Shown here in pieces: positions 43,275-53,577 of a stretch of 64,000 nt of DNA (positions are counted from its first letter, which is position 1; every line of letters starts with the position of its first letter). Source of the stretch: JAHEEL01 sp963785245 (GTDB taxonomy: Bacteria > Actinomycetota > Acidimicrobiia > Spongiisociales > UBA5794); assembly GCA_963785245.1 (NCBI GenBank), contig CAWAUO010000012.1, positions 169,090 to 233,089 on the forward strand, written 5' to 3'. The notes under the pieces are model-generated. The model searched no databases. It worked only from the letters and a program-made list of their open reading frames with translations, and was not told the DNA's origin. The position numbers and the translations under genes are program-made.

Positions 43275-43994
43275 ATGACACGGCCCAATGATGTCATGGT
43301 CGTGATCCCGACATACAACGAGGCGGAGAACGTCGAAGCCATAACGGGCGCCGTTCGTTCACAGGGTTTCCGCGTTCTGATCGTGGATGATGGATCCCCG
43401 GATGGAACTGGCGGGATCGCCGGTCGGCTCGCCGCGGAAGATGAAGGGGTAGCGGTTCTCCACCGGACGGAGAAGGCGGGCCTCGGCCAGGCCTATGCCG
43501 CCGGATTCGAGGCAGCGGCGAGCTTGAACGCGACAATCTTCTGCGAGATGGACGCTGACTTCTCCCACGACCCAGCTGATTTGCCCCGCCTCATCGCTGC
43601 AATTGACGCCGGGGCGGATCTCGCAATCGGGAGCCGATACGTACCGGGCGGGGGCACTGAAGGATGGCCGTGGCATCGCAGAGCGATCTCGAAAGGCGGG
43701 AACCGCTACGCCGCTTGGATGCTTGGCATCCACGTCAAGGATGCGACTGCAGGCTTCCGAGCTTTCCGGAGCGCGGCGATCCAGAGGCTCGATCCTGCAT
43801 CATGCGATGCGGCGGGATACGCATTCCAGGTTGAAATGGCCCGTCGAGCTGAAGACGCCGAACTCCGTATCACCGAAGTCCCGATCCAGTTCAAGGAACG
43901 CCAAGCCGGCACGTCGAAGATGTCGACGGGCATCGCGATCGAGGCGATGCGCCTTGTCACGCGGTGGGGTTGGCAGCGGCGCGTGAGGCGCTAG
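43275..43994 (+). CDS. polyprenol-phosphate mannose synthase-like glycosyltransferase
   Basis: GT2 glycosyltransferase of 239 residues, like DPM1/Ppm1, which makes the lipid-linked mannose donor for lipoglycans and protein mannosylation. VVIPTYNEAENV starts the GT-A fold, VLIVDDGSPDGTG binds nucleotide, and CEMDADFSHDP holds the DxD metal motif. AIGSRYVPGG and the loop WPWHRRAISKGGNRYA are typical of DPM synthases. There is no C-terminal membrane anchor. ATG 43275 is chosen because homology starts right after it; in-frame ATGs at 43161 and 43230 would add an unconserved leader. Confidence 0.9.
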   Translation: MTRPNDVMVVIPTYNEAENVEAITGAVRSQGFRVLIVDDGSPDGTGGIAGRLAAEDEGVAVLHRTEKAGLGQAYAAGFEAAASLNATIFCEMDADFSHDPADLPRLIAAIDAGADLAIGSRYVPGGGTEGWPWHRRAISKGGNRYAAWMLGIHVKDATAGFRAFRSAAIQRLDPASCDAAGYAFQVEMARRAEDAELRITEVPIQFKERQAGTSKMSTGIAIEAMRLVTRWGWQRRVRR

Positions 43995-44078
43995 CCGCCA
44001 GCGGTGCGCAGCACTCGGACGTCGTCCCAGCATCTGCCGGCCTTCTCATTCGCACGCGAGGCACGGCATGATGACGCT

Positions 44079-44603
44079 ATGACGCCCGCCCCTTTCATGG
44101 TCGTGACCGCTCGGAACGCCAGCCCACACGACGTATCCGCACTCGCCCGCATGTACAGAGACCTGGCTGACGAGCAACGAGCGATCCGTACGATCTGGCC
44201 ATACGCAGACGGACTGCCGACACCGGTAGCCGATTCACTTCTCACCCTGCTACGGCGATCCGATGCCATCGTTGTCATCGGTGAAATCGACGACGTCCCA
44301 CTCGGATTCCTGCTTGCGGTCGAAGAGTCGTTGCTCGACCCGATGGCCGATCGCCGGATCGGCGTGGTCCAACTCATCTTCACGGCGGAAGAGGCGCGCG
44401 GGGTCGGCGTCGGCGCCGCGATGCTCGACGTGGCCATGGCCCACCTCAGCGACCGTGGCATTGACCTGTACGACGCTCGGGTGAGTCCGGGGCATCGAAT
44501 GGCCAAGAACTTCTTCGAGTCGCACGGATTCAAAGCACGATCCATCACCATGCATCGCGGCCCGACCATGGGTGAGCCACCCGTCGAGGGCCAGGGAGCA
44601 TGA
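44079..44603 (+). CDS. GNAT-family N-acetyltransferase
   Basis: Predicted acetyltransferase of 174 residues. VVQLIFTAEEARGVGVGAAML contains the acetyl-CoA pyrophosphate-binding motif (xxGxGxG/A). A preceding strand (VVIGEIDDVPLGFLLAVE) and a C-terminal LYDARVSPGHRMAKNFFESHGF complete the fold. The acceptor is unknown. The gene overlaps the HAD phosphatase gene by 4 nt. Confidence 0.82.
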   Translation: MTPAPFMVVTARNASPHDVSALARMYRDLADEQRAIRTIWPYADGLPTPVADSLLTLLRRSDAIVVIGEIDDVPLGFLLAVEESLLDPMADRRIGVVQLIFTAEEARGVGVGAAMLDVAMAHLSDRGIDLYDARVSPGHRMAKNFFESHGFKARSITMHRGPTMGEPPVEGQGA

Positions 44604-45412
44604 TCGGAGACCTGGGCGACGGTCATGCCAAGACGTTCGTGTTCGACCTTGATGGCGTGGTCTACGTTGATCACATGGGGGTGCCGGGCGCGGGAGAGAC
44701 GCTGGCGTTCCTTGAGCGATCGGGTCATCAGGTTCTGTTCGCAACCAACAATTCTTCGCGGGCAGTCGACGCTGTCGTCGAGAACATCCGGAACCGGACC
44801 GGATTCGAGGCCTGTCCCGAGACGATCATCACCTCGGGTCTCGCTGCGGCGGACCTGCTGCGCGGCGATGACGAGACGTGCCTTGTGCTGGGATCGCCCG
44901 GCCTCGAGCAAACTCTCGAAGCGGCGGGTATCACCGTGACCTCCGACCACACCGAGGCGACGACGTTGGTGGTGGGACTCGACCGTGGCCTCTCGTATGA
45001 GCGGCTTGCCGGAGCGGTGCTTGCCGTGCGACGAGGCGCCAGATTCATCGCCACGAACGATGACGCCACCTATCCAATGCCAGACGGCCAGTACCCGGGA
45101 TGCGGTGCGCTGGTCGCAGCCGTGGAGCGTGCAACCGCAGTCAGCCCAATCGTCTGCGGCAAGCCAAATGGACCGATGCGGACGCTCATCGAGCGCAGGA
45201 TCGAGCATCCCGACGTGTGGATGGTCGGCGATCGGCCGGGGACGGACCTCGCGCTCGCGGCTCGGGCCGGGTGGGGGAAGATTCTCGTGCTCACGGGTGT
45301 GACGGGGGTCGTGGACAATCTCGCCCCCGCACTCCGCCCCGACCACACGCTCGGCTCGATTGCGGAGCTCCCATCGATCGTGTCCGCGAAGAACACGCGA
45401 TCCGGGGGATAA
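44600..45412 (+). CDS. HAD-IIA (NagD-like) phosphatase
   Basis: HAD-superfamily phosphatase of 270 residues. Motif I VFDLDGVVYVDH carries the nucleophile and acid Asp. Motif II is LFATNNSSRA, and the motif III/IV region is VCGKPNGPM with VWMVGDRPGTDL. A class IIA cap lies between motifs II and III. Likely substrates are phosphoglycolate, p-nitrophenyl phosphate-like compounds or nucleotide monophosphates. Its place just before the small acidic protein and tlyA matches Rv1692 in M. tuberculosis. Confidence 0.88.
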   Translation: MIGDLGDGHAKTFVFDLDGVVYVDHMGVPGAGETLAFLERSGHQVLFATNNSSRAVDAVVENIRNRTGFEACPETIITSGLAAADLLRGDDETCLVLGSPGLEQTLEAAGITVTSDHTEATTLVVGLDRGLSYERLAGAVLAVRRGARFIATNDDATYPMPDGQYPGCGALVAAVERATAVSPIVCGKPNGPMRTLIERRIEHPDVWMVGDRPGTDLALAARAGWGKILVLTGVTGVVDNLAPALRPDHTLGSIAELPSIVSAKNTRSGG

Positions 45413-45419
45413 TGACGCC

Positions 45420-45590
45420 ATGACACACGACCAGAGCGTCCCGGCGCAACCGGATAACCTCGATGAACTTGAGTCGAAGCTGGAATCGATGGACGCAGCG
45501 GACGCGCCGCCGGCAGCCGAAGAGATCGCCGAGCGCCTCGGGAGCGCCCTCGACACCATCGACGGTACCGACCGGAGCGTTGCACCCTGA
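45420..45590 (+). CDS. small acidic protein before tlyA (Rv1693-like position)
   Basis: Protein of 56 residues, MTHDQSVPAQPDNLDELESK onward, acidic and predicted helical, with no cysteines or membrane segment. GGGGGAT precedes ATG 45420. In M. tuberculosis the equivalent slot between the HAD phosphatase gene and tlyA is occupied by the 58-residue Rv1693, which suggests a conserved locus partner, although sequence homology could not be tested. The stop TGA overlaps the likely CTG start of tlyA. Confidence 0.6.
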   Translation: MTHDQSVPAQPDNLDELESKLESMDAADAPPAAEEIAERLGSALDTIDGTDRSVAP

Positions 45591-46378
45591 CCAGGCGACG
45601 CCTCGATGCCGAACTCGTGCGCCGCAAACTGGTGCGGTCGCGTACCGAAGCTCGGCGCGTGATCGATGAAGGGCGCGTGCGGGTACGCGGCAATCCAGAT
45701 CCGAAGCCGTCGACCCTGGTAGCGGCGGCGGACCCGCTGTCGATCGAGGGTCCTCCGGCCCGGTTCGTGAGCCGCGCTGGGGCGAAGCTGGATGGAGCGA
45801 TCGAAGCGTTCGAGATTCCGATCGGGGGCCGCAGCGCCATTGACGTCGGTGCGTCGACCGGTGGATTCACCGACTGTCTCCTGCAGCGGGGTGCAACCGG
45901 CGTGGTCGCCCTCGACGTTGGCTACGGGCAACTCCACAATCGCATTCGGAGTGACGACCGCGTCACGGTGATCGAACGAACCAACATTCGACATGCCGAT
46001 CCTGTCGATCTTGGCGCTCCCTTCGATCTCGTTGTTGCTGACCTCTCATTCATCTCCCTGGCTCTGGTTGCACCACAGATCGGCGCCCTTGGCTCCGCCG
46101 AGACGGACTGGATTCTCCTCGTGAAGCCCCAGTTTGAGGCAGGCAAGGGTCAGGTCGGCAGGGGCGGCATCGTGCGGGATCCCGAAGTCCATGCACAGGC
46201 GATTGAGCATGCCATCGTCGCCCTTGACGCTGCGGGCGTGGGGAGCATCGGCCTGATCGACTCGTCGATCACGGGGACCGAGGGCAATCGGGAGTTCCTC
46301 ATCCACGGGAGGAGCGCCGAACGCACGATCGATGCCGGTACCGTACGGACGATCGCATTCGAGGAGCATCAACCGTGA
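45587..46378 (+). CDS. tlyA: TlyA, 2'-O-ribose rRNA methyltransferase
   Basis: TlyA methylates 16S rRNA C1409 and 23S rRNA C1920 in mycobacteria, which affects capreomycin sensitivity. An S4 RNA-binding domain (RRRLDAELVRRKLVRSRTEA) precedes an FtsJ-like fold with AIDVGASTGGFTDCLLQRGA (SAM motif), VVADLSFISL and LLVKPQFEAGKGQVG. Homology begins directly after a CTG at 45587, overlapping the upstream stop (CTGA). No ATG, GTG or TTG is available in frame upstream, and the GTG at 45617 would cut into the S4 domain. A CTG start is therefore proposed. nadK overlaps the 3' end. Confidence 0.92.
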   Translation: MTRRRLDAELVRRKLVRSRTEARRVIDEGRVRVRGNPDPKPSTLVAAADPLSIEGPPARFVSRAGAKLDGAIEAFEIPIGGRSAIDVGASTGGFTDCLLQRGATGVVALDVGYGQLHNRIRSDDRVTVIERTNIRHADPVDLGAPFDLVVADLSFISLALVAPQIGALGSAETDWILLVKPQFEAGKGQVGRGGIVRDPEVHAQAIEHAIVALDAAGVGSIGLIDSSITGTEGNREFLIHGRSAERTIDAGTVRTIAFEEHQP

Positions 46379-47172
46379 ACCGCATCGCCCTGGTCGTGCA
46401 TGACAGCAAGCCTCGCGCCGCCGAAGCCGCTGTGTCGTTGGCTGCCGCGTGCTCGGGGCGCGGCGTCGAAGCAGTCAACGTGGTTGGCGACGCGTTGCCG
46501 GACGGCATCGATGCCGTGGTCGGCGTTGGTGGGGATGGAACCGTATTGCGTGCCGCCGGCCTGGCTCTCAAGGATGAGATCCCGGTCGCCGGGATCAACG
46601 TCGGGCGGGTCGGGTATCTCGCAGAGTTTGCCATCAATGAGATCGACGCGTTCGCCGACGCGCTGGCCGCCGGGAGACTCCGGGTATTCACCGCCATGAC
46701 CGTCGCTGTGCGGGGTCCCGGGTTCGCGGCTTCCGGCATCAATGATGTGGTCGTCGAGAAGGTCGTGAGTGAACGAATCATCGAGGTTGGTGTCGCCATC
46801 AACGGCTACCGGTTCGCCGGATATCGCACCGACGGACTCATCGTTGCCACGCCCATCGGATCAACGGCCTACTCGCTCTCGGCAGGTGGACCCGTTGTGG
46901 ATCCCGAGGTCGATGCGCTGGTCTTGACCCCCATCGCTCCGCACAGCCTGCTCTCACGATCACTCGTCCTTGCTCCCGACGCCGAGATCGGCATCTCGGT
47001 CGAGATCGACCGGCCGGCGCGGGTGAATGTCGACGGTCGCGAGATCGCCACCGTCCAACCCGGGGAAAGCGTCTCGGTCGGGCGCGGATCGCACAGTGTC
47101 CGGTTCTTGACCCTCGATACCCATCCGTTCCCCCAGGCCGTTCGACACCAATTCGGCCTCGCGCATGCTTGA
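46375..47172 (+). CDS. nadK: NAD kinase
   Basis: NAD kinase (PpnK) phosphorylates NAD to NADP. The protein has 265 residues. GVGGDGTVLRAA (GGDGT at about residues 52-56) is the catalytic motif. VAGINVGRVGYLAEF, NDVVVEK, RTDGLIVATPIGSTAYSLSAGG and ITPIAPHSLLSR-type segments (here LTPIAPHSLLSR) follow. The GTG start overlaps tlyA (GTGA), and the stop overlaps recN by 8 nt. Confidence 0.95.
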   Translation: MNRIALVVHDSKPRAAEAAVSLAAACSGRGVEAVNVVGDALPDGIDAVVGVGGDGTVLRAAGLALKDEIPVAGINVGRVGYLAEFAINEIDAFADALAAGRLRVFTAMTVAVRGPGFAASGINDVVVEKVVSERIIEVGVAINGYRFAGYRTDGLIVATPIGSTAYSLSAGGPVVDPEVDALVLTPIAPHSLLSRSLVLAPDAEIGISVEIDRPARVNVDGREIATVQPGESVSVGRGSHSVRFLTLDTHPFPQAVRHQFGLAHA

Positions 47173-48764
47173 CGAATTGACGGTCGAGAATCTCGGTCTG
47201 ATTCCCAATGCATACCTCGAACCCGGACCCGGCCTCGTGGTCATCACAGGCGAGACCGGGACCGGGAAGACGCTCCTCCTCGGCGCGCTGCGTCTGCTGC
47301 GCGGGGAAGCCGCGCGAAAGGACCAGATCGGACCGACCGGAGACGAGACCATCGTGCAGGCTCGATTCGTCACCGATGGCGAAGAGCACATCCTCGGGCG
47401 CCGCGTCGACCAACGCCGGTCGCGGGCAACAATCGACGGAGCGATGACGACAGCGGCACGCCTTGCTGAATCTCTGAGCGGCGTTCTCGATGTTGTCGGC
47501 CAGCACGACCGAACGATGCTCAGCGAGCCACGCGCCGTTCGACGGGCACTCGATGCGGCGATGGACAATGAAGGCCGGGAGGCGTTCGGTCGCTACACGG
47601 CTGTCTGGTCCGACTACGTCGAGGTTGGTGAACGGGCCGCGGCGCTCGGTGGCGACCGGCGGGCCCTCGAGCGCGAGCTCGAGATGCTTCGCTTCCAACG
47701 AAATGAGATCGACGACGCTGGCTTCTCGACCGGCGACGAAGAGATCCTTGGTGCACGGGCCGCTCGACTCAGGAATGCCGAAGAGTTGAGGGAGCGGCTT
47801 GGCTCCGTACGCGAGTCCGCAGGCGACCAGGGCGCCGCCGAGTCGCTTGAGCGCGCCGTGAGAGACCTTCGGGCGGCCTCACGGGTCGACCCGTCGTTGA
47901 GCGATCTCGCCGACCTCGGAGACCAAATCACCGAGTCGCTGTCCGAGTTCAATACCGAAGTCGGGCGTGTCTCAGCTGACCTGGATCACGACCCGCGGGA
48001 ACTCGAACACGTCGAACAGCGCCGTTCGCTCATCGCCGATCTGAAACGAAAGTACGGAGACACCCTCGACGAGGTGATCGAGTTCGGACAGAGCGCCGCC
48101 AACCGGGCAGACGAGCTCGAAGGCCTCCTCGACCAGGCCGACGTCATCGAGCAGGAGCTCGCCGCCAGCGCGCACCAAGGTAGAGGATGCCGCTGTCGAC
48201 CTGCGAAGGCACCGCCAGTCGGCGGGGGAGCGCGTCGCAATGGGGACCGTCGGTCACCTCAGGGATCTCGGTTTCAGCGACCCGATCGTTGCCTTCGCGA
48301 TCTCCGAACGCGAACCGGGCCCCGAAGGCGGCGATCAGGTGGTCCTCAACTTCTCGTCGGACCGTGCGCTGGAACCGGGACCGATCTCCAAGGTCGCGTC
48401 CGGCGGTGAGCTGAGCAGGCTCATCCTCGCGCTCCGGCTTGCAGCGGGAGCAAGTGAAGTCGCCGTTGTCGCATTCGATGAGGTCGACGCCGGTACCGGT
48501 GGTGCAACAGCGCTCGCCATGGGTCGAAAGCTGAAGGATCTTGCCCGCGACCGTCAGGTGTTCTGTGTGACCCACCTTCCCCAGGTCGCAGCGTTCGCCG
48601 ATACCCATTTTGTGGTGCGCCGCGAAGCGAACACGGCAACGGTCGCGGTACTCGAAGGAGCCCCTCGGCTCGAGGAACTCTCTCGAATGCTGGCCGGCCT
48701 ACCAGGCAGCGAACGCGGCCGAGCCCATGCCGAGGAACTCCTGAAGATCGCTGGAGCGACCTGA
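47165..48764 (+). CDS. recN: RecN, DNA repair ATPase (frameshifted)
   Basis: RecN is an SMC-like protein for double-strand-break repair. The N-terminal ATPase half has VVITGETGTGKTLLLGAL (Walker A) and VLDVVGQHDRTML, followed by a coiled-coil arm. An extra base near 48173 shifts the frame in the arm; corrected reading is ELAASA then TKVEDAAVDLRRHRQ. The C-terminal half has ISKVASGGELSRLILALRL (signature), VVAFDEVDAGTGG (Walker B) and VFCVTHLPQVAAFAD. The corrected length is about 532 residues. Overlaps with nadK and gene order support the identity; the insertion is probably a sequencing error. Confidence 0.93.
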
Positions 48765-48828
48765 TGGGCAAAGGTGTGCTCAGGGATGGTCGTTCGGTAT
48801 GCTGCGGCCTTCCGAGGTGGAGCGCGGC

Positions 48829-50484
<1,656 letters not shown>

Positions 50485-50485
50485 G

Positions 50486-51016
50486 ATGACACAGTTCCGC
50501 ACAATCGGCAGTCGGACGGTCGCCGAGGAGGCGTTCCTCCACGTCATGCGCTCTACGATCGAGACCCCGACCGGCGACATCATCAAGCGGGTTGTGGTCA
50601 AGCATCCCGGAGCCGTCGCCGTGGTACCAATCCTCGACGGTGACGTCCTCCTGATCGATCAATACCGGGCCCCGCTCGGGAGGAACCTCCTCGAGATCCC
50701 GGCCGGCAAGCTCGATGTACCGGGGGAGGATCGTCGTGAGACCGCCAAGAGAGAACTCGAAGAAGAGGTCGGCTTCACCCCCGGCCGCCTTGACCACCTC
50801 ACCGACCTGCTCACAACTCCGGGCTTCTGCGACGAGGTCATCACGATCTACCGGGCGGTCGACCTTGAGGCCGCTCCTGTGAACCCCATCGGAGCCGAGG
50901 AGGAGCATGCGACGATCATCCGCATCCCGTTCGACGACGCGGTCGACCGGGTCCGGAACGGCGTGATCACGGATGCCAAGACGGTCGCAGGGCTGCTCCT
51001 CGCTGCCGGCCGATGA
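50486..51016 (+). CDS. NUDIX hydrolase (ADP-ribose pyrophosphatase-like)
   Basis: NUDIX protein of 176 residues. The Nudix box is present in GKLDVPGEDRRETAKRELEEEVGF, with the REx2EE core intact. The preceding VVKHPGAVAVVPILDGDVLLIDQYRAP segment is typical of ADP-ribose pyrophosphatases, and it matches the position of Rv1700 between pyrG and xerD. ATG 50486 follows the pyrG stop by one base; the stop overlaps xerD. Confidence 0.92.
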   Translation: MTQFRTIGSRTVAEEAFLHVMRSTIETPTGDIIKRVVVKHPGAVAVVPILDGDVLLIDQYRAPLGRNLLEIPAGKLDVPGEDRRETAKRELEEEVGFTPGRLDHLTDLLTTPGFCDEVITIYRAVDLEAAPVNPIGAEEEHATIIRIPFDDAVDRVRNGVITDAKTVAGLLLAAGR

Positions 51017-51897
51017 CCGCTGCCCTCCCGGCGGAGGCAGAGGAGTTCCTCGGTGCCCTCCGCTCGGAACGAGGTCTCTCCCTCAACACCGTGGTCGCCT
51101 ATCGCCGCGATCTCACCGACTACTTCGCGTTCCTCGAATCGGCTGCCGGCTCCAGAGGCGTGCCCGGCTTTGCCGAGCGTCTTCTGGAGCGGGGCCTGGC
51201 TCGATCGACTCGGGCACGCAAGATCGCGGCCGTGCGGGGCTTCCATCGCTTCCTCGTGGCCGAAGGCTTTTCGAATGAGGACCCAACCGTTCTGGTCGAC
51301 GTCCCCAGCCGTTCGAGGACGCTGCCCAAGGCGCTGACGATCGACCAGACCCTCAGACTCCTGGAGACCCCGGATCGCACCACACCGCTCGGAGCCCGGG
51401 ACGCAGCGATCCTGGAGTTCCTCTATGGCACCGGCGCTCGCGTCACCGAGGCCGCGACCGTTGGGCTGTCGGATCTTGATCTCGATTCTGCGACCGTGAT
51501 CGTGACCGGGAAGGGTTCCAAACAGCGTTTGGTTCCCCTCGGGAGCCACGCCAGACGGGCCATCAGGGAGTATCTCCCGATTCGCTTGGACCTGCTCAGC
51601 GAACAAGAGCGCACCGACGTGCTGTTTGTGAATGCTCGCGGGAGAGGGCTGACCCGCCAGGGGCTCTGGGGCATCGTCAAGCGGATTGGTCGGAGTGCGG
51701 GAATCGAGCCGAAATCGCTGTCACCCCACGTACTCCGCCACTCCGCGGCCACGCACATGGTCGAAGGCGGCGCCGACCTAAGAACCGTTCAGGAAATGCT
51801 CGGTCACGCTAGTATCACCACCACACAGGTGTACACGCGTGTGTCTCCAGACCACCTCCACGAGGTGTTCGTGACGGCGCACCCTCGAGCCCGGTAG
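51013..51897 (+). CDS. xerD: XerD-like tyrosine recombinase
   Basis: Site-specific recombinase of 294 residues that resolves chromosome dimers with XerC. The N-terminal SAM-like domain (AEEFLGALRSERGLSLNTV) binds dif DNA. The catalytic residues are visible: Arg in GTGARVTEA, Lys in GKGSKQRLVPL, His-x-x-Arg in HVLRHSAATH, His in LGHASI, and the nucleophile Tyr in TTTQVYTRV. Its chromosomal position between NUDIX and scpA genes supports XerD over a mobile-element integrase. Confidence 0.93.
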   Translation: MTAALPAEAEEFLGALRSERGLSLNTVVAYRRDLTDYFAFLESAAGSRGVPGFAERLLERGLARSTRARKIAAVRGFHRFLVAEGFSNEDPTVLVDVPSRSRTLPKALTIDQTLRLLETPDRTTPLGARDAAILEFLYGTGARVTEAATVGLSDLDLDSATVIVTGKGSKQRLVPLGSHARRAIREYLPIRLDLLSEQERTDVLFVNARGRGLTRQGLWGIVKRIGRSAGIEPKSLSPHVLRHSAATHMVEGGADLRTVQEMLGHASITTTQVYTRVSPDHLHEVFVTAHPRAR

Positions 51898-51923
51898 GGC
51901 CATATAGGAGGTCGGGTTCCCCG

Positions 51924-52274
51924 ATGACTGCCACGATCGATGAAACAGCCGCCGAAGCGCTTCTCGTTGAGGAGCGGGCGAAGGTCGTTCGGCAGTTGAC
52001 GGCTCTCGGCGCCGACGAGTCCGGATCGCTCACCGGTGCGGTCGACTACGGCGATGCGTTCGCCGATGCCGGTGCCGTGACGGCAGGACGCACCGAGGTA
52101 CTCGGTCTTGTCGAGTCCGCAAAGGACCGCCTCGACCGGATCGACAAGGCGATCGGGAAGATCGGCACCGGAACCTACGGCGTGTGCGAGACCTGCGGCG
52201 ACGAAATCGAGCCCGACCGCATTGAGTACCTGCCCGCCGCCCGACGCTGCGTGGGGTGCAAGGCCGCCTCGTGA
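51924..52274 (+). CDS. TraR/DksA-type zinc-finger protein
   Basis: Protein of 116 residues with a helical N-terminus and a C-terminal four-Cys zinc finger (VCETCGDEIEPDRIEYLP and CVGC). These belong to the DksA/TraR family, which includes RNA-polymerase-binding regulators; in actinobacteria many members are uncharacterised. GGAGG at 51907-51911 lies about 12 bases before ATG 51924. The stop overlaps the next gene GTG, so it is co-translated with the HD protein. Confidence 0.85.
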   Translation: MTATIDETAAEALLVEERAKVVRQLTALGADESGSLTGAVDYGDAFADAGAVTAGRTEVLGLVESAKDRLDRIDKAIGKIGTGTYGVCETCGDEIEPDRIEYLPAARRCVGCKAAS

Positions 52275-52756
52275 CGGGCCGGCTCCAGACGGCCGGCCAT
52301 CTTGTTCTGCGATTCTTCGGGCACTTGCGCGCGCGACCGCTGACTCCTGAGGAACAGCGCTACGTGCATGAGCGCCTCTCGGGTTCGTGCGCGGACCTCT
52401 TCTGGAGGCAGAGTTTCCCGGACCAGCGGCACGCCCTCAACGTTGCTCAACGGGTGGCTTCGAAGCTGCCGGATGACGCAGAGGCGATCGAGGCAGCCCT
52501 CCTCCACGACATCGGCAAGTGGCGTCCGAGTGTTGGGGCTGTGTCGCGTTCGATCGCGACCCTTCTCCACTACGCCCGACTCCCGATGACCCGACGCATG
52601 TGGGCGTATCGCGACCATGGTCGTCGCGGATCTGCCGAACTCGAAGAGGCTGAATGCAGCGGCCTCGCCGTCGCATTCGCACGCCTTCACCCGGCGCCCG
52701 CGCCGGAAGGAATCGATCCAGATCGGTGGCAGGTGCTCCTCGAGGCCGACGGGTGA
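52271..52756 (+). CDS. HD-domain phosphohydrolase
   Basis: Protein of 161 residues starting at GTG 52271. RHALNVAQRV supplies the first His, ALLHDIGKW is the HD motif with its metal ligands, and YRDHGRRG contributes a later His. It resembles small HD hydrolases acting on nucleotides or other phosphates; the substrate is not evident. It overlaps the DksA-like gene by 4 nt and lies 47 bp before scpA. Confidence 0.8.
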   Translation: MTGRLQTAGHLVLRFFGHLRARPLTPEEQRYVHERLSGSCADLFWRQSFPDQRHALNVAQRVASKLPDDAEAIEAALLHDIGKWRPSVGAVSRSIATLLHYARLPMTRRMWAYRDHGRRGSAELEEAECSGLAVAFARLHPAPAPEGIDPDRWQVLLEADG

Positions 52757-52789
52757 CGTCCGTTCCTCGTTCACCGGCGCCGGGGGCGA

Positions 52790-52795
52790 TAGCAT
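52790..52795 (+). promoter_or_regulatory. -10-like hexamer for a leaderless scpA transcript
   Basis: TAGCAT, within GATAGCAT, lies eight bases before the scpA ATG at 52804, with no ribosome binding site between. The same octamer precedes uvrC at nearly the same distance. Confidence 0.45.
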
Positions 52796-52803
52796 CGTCG
52801 TCT

Positions 52804-53577
52804 ATGACGTATGAAGTGAAGACACGCGTGTTCGAAGGACCGCTCGATCTTCTGCTGCAGCTGATTACGTCGCATCAGGTCGAGATCACGGAGCTGAGCC
52901 TGTCCGATCTCGTCTCTGAGTATTTGGACTACCTGGACCTGATGTCCGACATGGACCTCACGGTGACCAGCGAGTTCCTCCTCATTGCGTCAACGCTGAT
53001 CCAACTCAAGGCCCGCCGGCTGTTGCCAGACGATCGCGAGATCGATCTCGATGATGAGCTTGCGCTCGCCGAAGAGCGTGACCGGCTCCTGTCGCGTCTC
53101 CTGATGAACCTGACGTTCAAGGACGTAGCGGCCGTCTTCTCCCACCGCATAGCGGCCAACGAGCGGCACCTCGGCCGAACGGTCGGCCTCGAAGGTGTCA
53201 CGCCGATGGCACCCGATTCCGTGCTTCGCGTCGACGGGGCTGGACTGGCAGCGTTGGCCGGGCGCGTCTTTGCCGATCTCGACGACTCGATCGACATCGA
53301 CCACCTTGACATGGAACTGCCGTCGGTCCAGGAAGCCATGCTCGATCTTCAGGACCGGATGGCGATCGCCGTCGAGGCGGATTTCGACGACATTGTGGCC
53401 CACTGTTCGCGTTCGGTCGAGGTCGTCGCCTACTTCCTCGGCTTGCTCGAGTTGGCGAGGTGGGGCATTCTGCGCGTCTCACAGGACGACCGCCGGGCCC
53501 CGATCCGGATCAACTACAGCGAAGCGGCGGCGACCGAACAACTCGACGCGCTGATCAGAGGAGATGAACTCTCGTGA
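52804..53577 (+). CDS. scpA: ScpA, segregation and condensation protein A
   Basis: Kleisin subunit of the SMC-ScpAB condensin, 257 residues. The start TYEVKTRVFEGPLDLLLQLI is the conserved N-terminal SMC-binding motif. FLLIASTLIQLKARRLLP follows, and the C-terminal winged helix (FLGLLELARWGILRVSQ) is clear. The stop overlaps scpB by 4 nt. Condensin organises and segregates the chromosome. Confidence 0.95.
   Translation: MTYEVKTRVFEGPLDLLLQLITSHQVEITELSLSDLVSEYLDYLDLMSDMDLTVTSEFLLIASTLIQLKARRLLPDDREIDLDDELALAEERDRLLSRLLMNLTFKDVAAVFSHRIAANERHLGRTVGLEGVTPMAPDSVLRVDGAGLAALAGRVFADLDDSIDIDHLDMELPSVQEAMLDLQDRMAIAVEADFDDIVAHCSRSVEVVAYFLGLLELARWGILRVSQDDRRAPIRINYSEAAATEQLDALIRGDELS

Noticed and set aside
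43991..45994. Minus-strand open frame of 667 codons
   Set aside because: It lies antisense to GNAT, HAD, the small acidic gene and tlyA, all with clear motifs. The translation is Arg/His/Pro-rich with no domain, a typical high-GC shadow frame.
51013..51897. Tyrosine recombinase as a mobile-element integrase
   Set aside because: Length, motifs and position between NUDIX and scpA match chromosomal XerD; no element boundaries are visible.
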